NCBI GenBank assembly: GCA_050115555.1
Contig: JASFQI010000093.1
Span: 1-15,458, forward strand
Direction of reading: 5' to 3'
Source: JASFQI01 sp050115555
GTDB lineage: Bacteria; Desulfobacterota; DSM-4660; Desulfatiglandales; HGW-15
DNA: 15,458 nucleotides
Shown here in pieces: positions 7,040 to 13,156 of the stretch. Each line of letters starts with the position of its first letter. Within the stretch, counting starts at the first letter, position 1. The position numbers and the translations under genes are program-made. The notes under the pieces are model-generated. The model made no database searches. It saw only the letters and a program-made list of their open reading frames with translations, and was not told the origin of the DNA.

Positions 7040-8071
7040 CTAGTTGGAGAAGTTGACGGTCTTTCCCTCCTCGGATTTGACCGGGGTCAGGGTGCAGGCC
7101 GCACTGTTCTGGGCGTCCACCGGGTAGGAGCGGCTCACGCCCAGCTTGCCCTGGGTCAGGGTATAGGCGTCCTCGTACTGGTCCGGGTGCATGCGGGCCG
7201 TGATCACCTCACCCACCTCCTGGAGGATCGCATCCGTCACGCCGTCGCCCAGGTAGGCGGTGAACTGGCACTGCCCAACGCTCCCGGAGGCGGAGGTCAG
7301 AATTTTGCGATAGACCGGGGTGCTGGTGACGCTGTGCGATTCCTCGGCCGGCACGAAGTCCGAGGCCGCCGAGATCTCGATCATGGAGGGCGTGTAGTAC
7401 TCCGCATAGACCTTCTTGCATGCGGGCCCATCATGGATCTGGGGTAGGGCCGACTGGAACTTGACATGGGCGTTTTCCTCGGCCGAGCTTTGGGCCTGGT
7501 CCCCATGGCCCAGGTGGTACACGTCGAAGTTTGGAAAGCCGGCATACTCGGCGTGCGTCCCCATGGTCTGGAAGATCTCCGAGGCCGCCACCACTGCCGA
7601 GGCGTTGGATTGGATCCGGATCTGGGCCAGCTCCACCGAGTCCTCCGGAATCAGGGGCGGGCCTCCGGCTGCATCCCGGGTCTCGGAAAATGTCGTGTCC
7701 GCTCCAATGGTGCCCTTGACCGTGGAGATCGAACCCCCCGAATCCATGGTCACGGAGTAGATGCATGCTCTCTCGTCCGTGGTCGGGCGGGTAAACGAGG
7801 CCGATGTGGCCGCCACGGTCTGAAGCACGCCCATGCTGAATGCGGTAAAGGCCGCAATCGTGACCGTGTCGTTGCTCGCATGGGGAGTGACGACGTTCCG
7901 GCCGCTCACAATGCCGTTCGGCCGGATCTTGGGTTTGTACCCGCTCTTGCCGCTCCAGAACGTGCCGCCGAAAAAGACCTTGTCATCCCCCGCATTGGTA
8001 AGAGGGGTGAAGGGGGTAAGGGTGCCGGCTCCGCTTTCGACTTCAATCAGTGCATTTTCGCTGGTGGCCAT
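7040..8071 (-). CDS. Putative major tail tube protein
   Basis: This 343-residue protein is read from the ATG at 8071 (MATSENALIEVESGAG), which has GGAGGA about 8 bases upstream. An extension to 8167 runs through the glycosyltransferase gene and is rejected. The start overlaps the end of the glycosyltransferase gene by 29 bases. The sequence is beta-rich, with many Thr, Ser, Ala and Gly residues (NDTVTIAAFTAFSMGVLQTV, STVKGTIGADTTF, FQSALPQIHDGP). It has an N-terminal segment and a C-terminal beta region (SVGQCQFTAYLGDGVTDA, TLTPVKSEEGKTVNF). It sits where lambda V sits, after gpZ/gpU-like genes and before the chaperone pair. The call rests on position, size and composition, not on a recognised domain. 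The many Ser/Thr residues would offer sites for glycosylation, but no specific site can be read from the sequence. Confidence 0.65.
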   Translation of the reverse strand: MATSENALIEVESGAGTLTPFTPLTNAGDDKVFFGGTFWSGKSGYKPKIRPNGIVSGRNVVTPHASNDTVTIAAFTAFSMGVLQTVAATSASFTRPTTDERACIYSVTMDSGGSISTVKGTIGADTTFSETRDAAGGPPLIPEDSVELAQIRIQSNASAVVAASEIFQTMGTHAEYAGFPNFDVYHLGHGDQAQSSAEENAHVKFQSALPQIHDGPACKKVYAEYYTPSMIEISAASDFVPAEESHSVTSTPVYRKILTSASGSVGQCQFTAYLGDGVTDAILQEVGEVITARMHPDQYEDAYTLTQGKLGVSRSYPVDAQNSAACTLTPVKSEEGKTVNFSN

Positions 8072-9299
8072 GGTCTGGGTCCTCCTCTCCGTCCAGGTTG
8101 ATCCACGTGGTTCCGGCGGCTTTGAGGTCCGCCTGTATGTACTCCCGCTCGGCTGCCGCATCCTCATCGGAGAGCTGCTCGAGCGCCTGCTTGAATCGGT
8201 CCATCGCGCCGGAAGCCTCTCCGGCGAGCGTTACGGCCGCCTTTCGCAGCACAAAGATCAGGGAGCGTGGATTGTGGTGGTACACGAATCGGCTGGCCAG
8301 CTGGGCCCGGTTCTCTTCAAAGGCATCCCAGAGGGTCAGGAACCTGCGGGCGCCGTCGATCACCAAGTCCGGCCGCACGACCCACTCGCCGTAAACCACC
8401 ATGTCGTAGGTGATGTCCAGGTCGTACGGGATGTCCTCCCTTGCCAGGGTCAGCCAGCGATCGGCTTCTGCCTGCTCGCCCAGGGCCAGGGAGGAGGCGA
8501 AGAGCACGTGATAGATGGCCGGGTTGAAAAGGGGGCGTTTTCTGGCATGCTTCACGTACTTGCTGCCGTGGCTGAGGGCGCCCTGGTGATTCCCGCGGCG
8601 GTTTTCAATGTGGGCCAGGAAGAAGTATCCGCGGTAGTTTCCGGGGCCCTTTTGAAGCTCGCGCAGGATGATCTCCTCGGTGCGGGCCAGCTTGGCCTCC
8701 ATCTTCTCCGGAGGGAGGTCGTAGCCGTAATGGCGGATGCGGCCGTCCAGGAGGAGCGCCTGCTCTCCTTTGTGCGAGAGCAGGTTGTGATAGGCGCTGT
8801 CCCAGACCGGGTTCCTGTCCCTCCGGAAAAACCTCTTCACGTTCTGGGTGAGGGCCACCTCGCCCTCCTGCATGTCCAGCATGGTGATGCAGGCCGCACC
8901 GATATTTTCCGGCAGCCGGGCCAGCATTCCCTTGATGAGGTGGGCATCCTCCAGGGTCTCGTCCGCGTCAATGGAAAGGATCCAGTCGCCGGTCGCGTAC
9001 TGTAGCGCTAGGTTTCTCGCAGCGGAAAAGGACCAAGGGACCACTTCGTGCTCGTGGATCTCCGCGCCATGCTCCGCTGCGATCTCCATGGTGCGATCGT
9101 GCGAGCCGGTATCCACCACCACGAGCTGGTCCCAGCCCAGGCTTTTCAGGCTTTCCAGGCACCTTGGGAGGTTCTCCTCCTCATCCCGCACGATCATCAC
9201 CACCGACAGGGTGGGAACGGAGGCCGGGGTGGGTGAGGTCCCGGCCTCCGCTTGCGGGGTAGGGGGCTTGGCAGGGATAGGGATCTGTGCATCCTGCAT
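8043..9299 (-). CDS. Family 2 glycosyltransferase (GT-A) with TPR-like C-terminus
   Basis: The start at 9299 gives 418 residues and has AGGAGA 5-6 bases upstream, 8 bases after the tail terminator stop. Residues 1-30 are a Pro/Ala-rich linker. Residues 31-130 are a GT-A nucleotide-sugar domain: LSVVMIVRDEEENLPRCLES, VVVDTGSHDRTMEIA, PWSFSAARNLALQYATGDW, and the metal-binding DAD at 111-113 in LSIDADE. GRIRHYGY (186-193) fits the conserved His region of this group. From about 215 the protein is helical and TPR-like (RGYFFLAHIENRRGNHQGAL, VLFASSLALGEQAEADRWL). The motif pattern recalls the group that includes peptide glycosyltransferases such as SunS; this is from memory. It probably adds a sugar to a protein or lipid acceptor in the cytoplasm. 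Its place in the tail operon, overlapping the tube gene, makes a virion protein a likely acceptor, but that is inferred. Confidence 0.88.
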   Translation of the reverse strand: MQDAQIPIPAKPPTPQAEAGTSPTPASVPTLSVVMIVRDEEENLPRCLESLKSLGWDQLVVVDTGSHDRTMEIAAEHGAEIHEHEVVPWSFSAARNLALQYATGDWILSIDADETLEDAHLIKGMLARLPENIGAACITMLDMQEGEVALTQNVKRFFRRDRNPVWDSAYHNLLSHKGEQALLLDGRIRHYGYDLPPEKMEAKLARTEEIILRELQKGPGNYRGYFFLAHIENRRGNHQGALSHGSKYVKHARKRPLFNPAIYHVLFASSLALGEQAEADRWLTLAREDIPYDLDITYDMVVYGEWVVRPDLVIDGARRFLTLWDAFEENRAQLASRFVYHHNPRSLIFVLRKAAVTLAGEASGAMDRFKQALEQLSDEDAAAEREYIQADLKAAGTTWINLDGEEDPDHGHQRKCTD

Positions 9300-9307
9300 G
9301 GCTTCTC

Positions 9308-10030
9308 CTAGGACGGCTGCGCGTAAGGGTTTCCCGGCACAGTGCGGTACGTGATCTCGAACGTGGCCTTGACGCCTACGGTGGTCTCCTCGCTCCTGGG
9401 GTATCCCTCGGGCCCGCCCCGGGTGTAGCGGATGTCGTCGGCCAGGCCCGCACAGGCCCCGGCCTCCGGGGACACTTTGGAAAGCTTGGAACTGGCCGTG
9501 GCGATGTCGGCCTGGCCACCTTCCTGGTTCAGGTGCTCGCCGAGCTGAAATCTGCCTGAGAGCCGGCGGAGGGTCAGGGTGCCCGCCGCGTCGCCCCCTG
9601 CCCATGCGCCCGAGTTCAGTTCCACGGCATCCACCACGGCGGCTGTTTCAGGGGTCGCTCCTGTCAGCTTGTCGCCTGCCTTGATCTCCGCTGGACCGCC
9701 GGAGGCATAGCCAATTGTCCACTTGCGGGCAGTCACGCACTCCACCACGTCGCCCAGCATCTGCTCGGCCACTTCGGAGGGGTTGTCCGCCCCGAAAACC
9801 GCCACGGCCTCGATGTCCACCTCCATGACGTGCACGTCCGCTCCGTACTGCCGCGTGACCTCCTCGGGCCGGGGAAGCAGGACCACACAGGGGCACTCCT
9901 CCGGGTCCACGTCCACCCGGGCCCGGATCACGTGGGAGCCCAGCGCCTGGTGGTAGGCCCGGGCCGGCGTGATCTCACCCAGGCGAGGGATCAGGGCGGC
10001 GATGATTCGCTCTCGAATGGTGTCGCTCAT
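9308..10030 (-). CDS. Tail terminator, gpU-like, with probable inserted domain
   Basis: This 240-residue protein overlaps the gpZ-like stop as ATGA. Residues 1-110 (MSDTIRERIIAALIPRLGEI ... CPCVVLLPRPEEV ... MEVDIEAVAVF ... AEQMLGDVVECV) and 197-240 (ADDIRYTRGGPEGYPRSEET, TVGVKATFEITYRTVPGNPY) together look like the short tail terminator fold of lambda gpU-type proteins, normally 130-160 residues. Between them, residues about 113-196 form a Gly/Thr/Ala-rich beta region (IKAGDKLTGATPETAAVV, GTLTLRRLSGRFQLGEHLNQ) resembling repeat modules of phage decoration and appendage proteins. The two joints carry similar peptides (IGYASGGPAE and IRYTRGGPEG). The protein probably caps the tail tube and stops its growth at the length set by the tape measure. 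The insertion would project outward from the ring. Confidence 0.72.
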   Translation of the reverse strand: MSDTIRERIIAALIPRLGEITPARAYHQALGSHVIRARVDVDPEECPCVVLLPRPEEVTRQYGADVHVMEVDIEAVAVFGADNPSEVAEQMLGDVVECVTARKWTIGYASGGPAEIKAGDKLTGATPETAAVVDAVELNSGAWAGGDAAGTLTLRRLSGRFQLGEHLNQEGGQADIATASSKLSKVSPEAGACAGLADDIRYTRGGPEGYPRSEETTVGVKATFEITYRTVPGNPYAQPS

Positions 10031-10725
10031 AGTCGGCCCAAAAGGAAATTCAGCTCATGGGTGAAGTATTTATCCACACGTTTGCCTGCCATGCGATCCA
10101 GGGCGTCATAGGTTGCTCGATGCTTGATCAAATCCGGCACCGCAGGACCCCATAGCTTTTCGATCGGAAAGCGGTACCTGTCCGGGAGTGCCCCATAGTA
10201 GGGAATCACTTGGGATTCGCCGCCGCTCCTGCCGGTTGAAATCCATTTGTAGCGACTCCATTTTCGCTTGCTCGTACCCACGAACTCTTTTTTCGTTCGC
10301 CAGAAAACGGTGTTTCCATGAGGAGCTTTCAAGAGAAAGGCATGCTTGATCAGGCTTCGGCCTTTGCGGCGCAGCACGTTCACGGTGACGCCCTTGGTGG
10401 TCTGACGTGCGTTAAACTTCGCGAGCGAGGTCCCGTACAGTTGCTTTGAGGTCACGCGGCCGGAGAGCTTGGAAATTCTCGCCTTATCAATGGTGATCGT
10501 ATCCCGGATGGCCGTGGCCGTGATGTTCACGTCCTTGCGGAGCTCCCGAACAATGTCCGTTCGCAGGCCCGTGAGGGTTCTGTTGATGGTCCGCATGAGC
10601 ACCCGCTCGGCTCCGTCCCGAACCCCTTTGAGCATCCGCTGGGCCTCCAAATAGGATCCTCTGTTGAGATGGATCTCGAAATCCGTCTTGGCGCCCACGA
10701 ATTTTCCAGAGGTGAATAGCTTCAT
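10027..10725 (-). CDS. Minor tail protein Z-like (tail completion)
   Basis: This 232-residue basic protein overlaps its upstream neighbour as ATGA and its downstream neighbour also as ATGA. It resembles the prophage minor tail protein Z family. It has an N-terminal helix with AQRMLKGVRDGAERVLMRTI, then NRTLTGLRTDIVRELRKDVN and AIRDTITIDKARISKLSGRV, then a beta-rich region (GVTVNVLRRKGRSLIKHAFL). The C-terminus (YYGALPDRYRFPIEKLWGPA, then a helix ending in THELNFLLGRL) is typical. In lambda, gpZ joins the finished tail to the head connector and is needed for correct DNA injection. The order connector, Z, U is the same as in lambda. No membrane segment or signal peptide is present. Confidence 0.85.
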   Translation of the reverse strand: MKLFTSGKFVGAKTDFEIHLNRGSYLEAQRMLKGVRDGAERVLMRTINRTLTGLRTDIVRELRKDVNITATAIRDTITIDKARISKLSGRVTSKQLYGTSLAKFNARQTTKGVTVNVLRRKGRSLIKHAFLLKAPHGNTVFWRTKKEFVGTSKRKWSRYKWISTGRSGGESQVIPYYGALPDRYRFPIEKLWGPAVPDLIKHRATYDALDRMAGKRVDKYFTHELNFLLGRL

Positions 10726-11045
10726 ACCTCTTGCCTCACGCTCACGCGGACGTATCGCCCGTCGTTCTCGATCACCGCCAGGACCGTGTATGTCGTCCCG
10801 CCCAGCGTGAACGTATCGTCCCTGTCCGGCTCCCGGCCCAGATCCTTCAGCATGGCCTCGATGGTGATTCCCTGCTGCCAGGCCTGAGCATCATAAGGCC
10901 CCGGCTGCGCCTGCACGCCCTTGTCCACAAAAGCGCTCACAGGCAATGGATCCTCGCCTGAGGGGGTGTAGGTCCCCTCTATTCCACCCATGGTGGAAAG
11001 GAGATCCTCGCCGGCGTGATCGAAAACGGTGTCGATGTCGGTCAT
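10722..11045 (-). CDS. Putative head-tail joining protein (gpFII-like position)
   Basis: This is a 107-residue acidic protein, MTDIDTVFDHAGEDLLSTMG onwards, with a C-terminal beta region (DDTFTLGGTTYTVLAVIEND, GRYVRVSVRQEV) of the kind seen in small connector proteins of the FII type. The ATG has GAAGGG a few bases upstream. The pattern of a short helix followed by a small beta-barrel with the motif DTFTLGGTTYTV is common in head-tail joining proteins, and the gene lies exactly between the major capsid gene and gpZ. No FI-like gene precedes it, unlike in lambda. The assignment depends on size, order and this motif. Confidence 0.7.
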   Translation of the reverse strand: MTDIDTVFDHAGEDLLSTMGGIEGTYTPSGEDPLPVSAFVDKGVQAQPGPYDAQAWQQGITIEAMLKDLGREPDRDDTFTLGGTTYTVLAVIENDGRYVRVSVRQEV

Positions 11046-11097
11046 GGTCCCTTCGGGGTCAAGAGGGGCCGGCCCCCGGACCTATGCAAAAGCCCGG

Positions 11098-11117
11098 AAG
11101 CCGCGGGGCCCCGGCTT
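11098..11117 (-). terminator. GC hairpin at the end of the major capsid gene
   Basis: On the minus strand a 6-base-pair stem (AAGCCG with CGGCTT, 8-base GC loop) overlaps the major capsid stop codon and is followed by CCGGGCTTTTG. The T run is only four long, so full termination is doubtful. It may be a partial terminator or an mRNA 3' stabiliser that keeps the capsid message abundant. A second palindrome, GGGGCCGGCCCC at 11065-11076, follows in the same 70-base gap before the connector gene. Confidence 0.4.
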
Positions 11118-12114
11118 ACGTGGTGATGTTGCTGAAGAGGTACGATACGGCGGCCGAGATGTTGCTCTTGGGGTTCCTGTCCTCATCGAAGCTCTCGATA
11201 AAGGCCTCGTCCACATCGTGCCGTACGCGGATCACGTCCCCCCGGGTCTGCTCCTCGCGGTACTCCTCCACCACGCTGTTGCTATCGCTGTCCTCGGTCC
11301 AGAGGAACGTCCGGCCGAGGCAGGGCTCCAGGACATTGTTCGCCTCGCTCACGCGGGTGAGCATGGCGTACTCGTTGTCCCAGAGGTCCGAGATGGAGGC
11401 ATCCTGTCCCTTCTTGGCGCTGTCATAGACCGCGCCGCCCACCAGGACCCGCTCCACATCGAAGATCCGGGCCAGCTCGGCAGTGCCCATGGCGTTGATG
11501 TCCATGCCGGGGAACGTATACTTGAGCCGATCCACGATCTGCTTGCATTCCCTGAGATTCATCATGGTGGAGTAGGCGATGAGCAGGGCATTCGCCAACA
11601 TGCCGGAGGCCTCGCGGATGGCGTTCTTGCCGGCGTTCACGTCGCTGATGGGTGTTGCGGTGGCCGCATCGTCCCACTCGTTCGCGACCGGATGTGCGGT
11701 GAAGTTTGTGGCGTTGAACACCTTACTGGCGACGCGCTTCTCCTGTGAACGCAGGATGATGTCCACGGCCCGCATGGTGCACACCACGTCATGGTCGAAC
11801 TTGTCCTGATAGAGCTTGCGCTCCCGATCGTCGATGGGCTCCTCCCAGCCGTGCTCCCGGGTGGCGTAGTGACCGTCCTCGAACTCCCAGTCGCTCCGCC
11901 CGTATGCTCCCCGCATGGCCCGTTTGGTCTCGGGAATCTTGAGCAAGGCTTCCTTGGGAATGACCGGGAACCCGGCGGATTGCTCCGGAACCGGGAAAAG
12001 CGGCATGACCTGAAGTCCGATGAACCCGAGGTTGCCGGACGTCTGCATGTGCTCGAAAACCAGTGCGCCGAGATCCGGCCTCTGAATCGCAGTATCTCTG
12101 GTGGGCTGTGCCAT
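11116..12114 (-). CDS. Major capsid protein
   Basis: This 332-residue protein (MAQPTRDTAIQRPDLGALVF onwards) has a strong ribosome site, GAGGAGGAAC, 4 bases before ATG at 12114. It follows the protease-scaffold and cement genes, as lambda E does. Visible features include an N-terminal arm, GLQVMPLFPVPEQSAGFPVI, an E-loop-like acidic stretch (YGRSDWEFEDGHYATREHGW), a long helix (KLYQDKFDHDVVCTMRAVDI), and a P-domain region (LNLRECKQIVDRLKYTF is similar: MNLRECKQIVDRLKYTFPG). The C-terminus is beta-rich (GDVIRVRHDVDEAFIE). These are expected of HK97-fold capsid proteins of the lambda gpE-related and allied groups. I cannot say from sequence alone which subgroup it belongs to. The N-terminal arm does not show an obvious cleavage site; the neighbouring protease mainly removes scaffold in lambda. 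Confidence 0.88.
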   Translation of the reverse strand: MAQPTRDTAIQRPDLGALVFEHMQTSGNLGFIGLQVMPLFPVPEQSAGFPVIPKEALLKIPETKRAMRGAYGRSDWEFEDGHYATREHGWEEPIDDRERKLYQDKFDHDVVCTMRAVDIILRSQEKRVASKVFNATNFTAHPVANEWDDAATATPISDVNAGKNAIREASGMLANALLIAYSTMMNLRECKQIVDRLKYTFPGMDINAMGTAELARIFDVERVLVGGAVYDSAKKGQDASISDLWDNEYAMLTRVSEANNVLEPCLGRTFLWTEDSDSNSVVEEYREEQTRGDVIRVRHDVDEAFIESFDEDRNPKSNISAAVSYLFSNITT

Positions 12115-12118
12115 GATC

Positions 12119-12128
12119 GTTCCTCCTC
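12119..12128 (-). promoter_or_regulatory. Ribosome site of the major capsid gene, GAGGAGGAAC
   Basis: The minus-strand sequence GAGGAGGAAC lies 4 bases before the ATG of the major capsid gene (GATC spacer). It is identical over ten bases to the site before the cement gene and nearly so to the one inside the protease gene, and is a strong match to the anti-Shine-Dalgarno sequence. Confidence 0.85.
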
Positions 12129-12176
12129 TGTCGAATAGTGCGCTTTCGTATGGAAGCCGCTGCGGCGCCCGTGCCG

Positions 12177-12569
12177 CTACGTTACGGTCAGCACGCCGGC
12201 GTCCGTGCTCGGGATGGGCAGGACCTCGATGACATCTTCATCCGCAGTGGCGGCCTCCAGGGCAATGCCGACGCGCCGATAGGAGCCCGGTGCGCTGGGA
12301 GCAGGCTGAATTTTGCCGTCAGCCGCCTGGTACACCTCGGCGTCCTCGGAGATCGCCTCGGAGGCCACCATCTCCATGGTGCCGCCCCGGTTGATGGGAT
12401 CGATGGACGTGTCTTCACCGGTCGAGGCATGCAGAAGCGACGTGCCGATGGGATCGTCCGTCTCGGCGGCTGTGCAGTGGACCACCTTGCCGCTGGAGAG
12501 CTTCACGAGCCGGTGCGCGTGAACGTCCGCGCCTGCTTCTTTGGTGAAAGGGCCTTTGTGCTCAGTCAT
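12177..12569 (-). CDS. Head decoration / capsid cement protein candidate
   Basis: This 130-residue protein (MTEHKGPFTKEAGADVHAHR onwards) lies between scaffold and major capsid genes, the place of lambda D. The pattern DVHAHRLVKLSSGKVVHCTA, DDPIGTSLLHASTGEDTSID, MEMVASEAISEDAEVYQAAD, GKIQPAPSAPGSYRRVGIAL, EAATADEDVIEVLPI is a small beta protein of the capsid-cement (DUF2190-like) type. It would bind the outside of the expanded capsid at the three-fold sites and hold it against DNA pressure. The start at 12569 has GAGGAGGAAC 5 bases upstream. It is acidic and has no signal peptide. The DUF2190 similarity is from memory of the pattern. Confidence 0.75.
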   Translation of the reverse strand: MTEHKGPFTKEAGADVHAHRLVKLSSGKVVHCTAAETDDPIGTSLLHASTGEDTSIDPINRGGTMEMVASEAISEDAEVYQAADGKIQPAPSAPGSYRRVGIALEAATADEDVIEVLPIPSTDAGVLTVT

Positions 12570-12574
12570 GACTT

Positions 12575-12584
12575 GTTCCTCCTC
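12575..12584 (-). promoter_or_regulatory. Ribosome site of the cement gene, GAGGAGGAAC
   Basis: The minus-strand sequence GAGGAGGAAC is followed by AAGTC and the ATG at 12569. The block is the same as that before the major capsid gene and matches the nested scaffold start (AGGAGGAACAAATC), so the three abundant head proteins share one start signal. Confidence 0.85.
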
Positions 12585-12618
12585 GATGTCCGCGCAGGAT
12601 CCGTTTAAGGGCTATTCT

Positions 12619-12635
12619 CGGGGTTTCGCGCCCCG
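12619..12635 (-). terminator. Small hairpin after the protease/scaffold gene
   Basis: A 5-base-pair stem (CGGGG with CCCCG, 7-base loop CGCGAAA on the minus strand) begins 3 bases after the stop codon at 12638. No T run follows, so it is not a classical terminator. It may block exonucleases or separate the cement and capsid message from the upstream part. Confidence 0.3.
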
Positions 12636-12637
12636 GC

Positions 12638-13156
12638 CTAGTCGTTCTCCGCCTTCCGCTGGGTGAGCTTCTCGTGAAGCTGCGGGTACCGCCTGCGGGC
12701 CTCCTTCACGGCCTCGTAGTTGGAGCACTTGAGCTCCGCCTTGACAGCCCGGACCGCTTCCATGAAATCGGTCGGTCCTGCGGGTGCACCGCCCCCGCCG
12801 GGATTCTCGGCGCCCGCCTTGTGCAGGGCCTCCAGGATCTGATCCTTTTTGTCCGGCTCTTTGGGTGTCTCCTCGGCCGGATCCGGGCCCAGGGCCTCGA
12901 GCATAGACTGGAAAAGCTCCACGCTGCATCCGCCCTCAGCTGCCTTGCGAACGGCCGCAGACGGCTCGACGCCGAACTTGGCCTCGGTCAACCCGAGCAC
13001 GCGCTCGCGCTCGTCCTTTGCGCCGGCCTTCCGGGCGTCCGACTCAAACGCCGAAACGTCCACGCTCTCCACGCCTTCTTGGCGAAAGGCCTTCGCGATT
13101 TCTGGGTGGTTTTCGGCGACAAGTTCCTTTGTCAAAGGGTCTATTTTTGTGGCCAT
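12638..13156 (-). CDS. Nested scaffold protein (Nu3-like), in-frame internal start
   Basis: Inside the protease frame, Met303 (ATG at 13156) is preceded by AGGAGGAAC and an AAATC spacer, almost identical to the start signals of the cement and major capsid genes. Translation from here would give a 172-residue scaffold (MATKIDPLTKELVAENHPEI onwards). It is rich in Lys, Glu and Ala, includes a Pro/Gly-rich hinge (AENPGGGGAPAGPTDF) and ends in a basic helix (LKCSNYEAVKEARRRYPQLH) suited to binding the coat protein. In lambda, Nu3 is made in the same way from inside gene C, at many copies per procapsid. The strong shared ribosome site is the main evidence; no database comparison was possible. Confidence 0.8.
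   Translation of the reverse strand: MATKIDPLTKELVAENHPEIAKAFRQEGVESVDVSAFESDARKAGAKDERERVLGLTEAKFGVEPSAAVRKAAEGGCSVELFQSMLEALGPDPAEETPKEPDKKDQILEALHKAGAENPGGGGAPAGPTDFMEAVRAVKAELKCSNYEAVKEARRRYPQLHEKLTQRKAEND

Noticed and set aside
8072..8167. A longer start for the tail tube protein
   Set aside because: The added 32 residues are Arg/Pro/Thr-rich and lie within the glycosyltransferase gene; the ATG at 8071 has GGAGGA upstream.
9300..9605. An N-terminal extension of the glycosyltransferase frame up to 9605
   Set aside because: It runs through the end of the tail terminator gene in another frame, and its residues are Arg/Gly/His-rich. The ATG at 9299 has its own ribosome site and gives the usual glycosyltransferase start.
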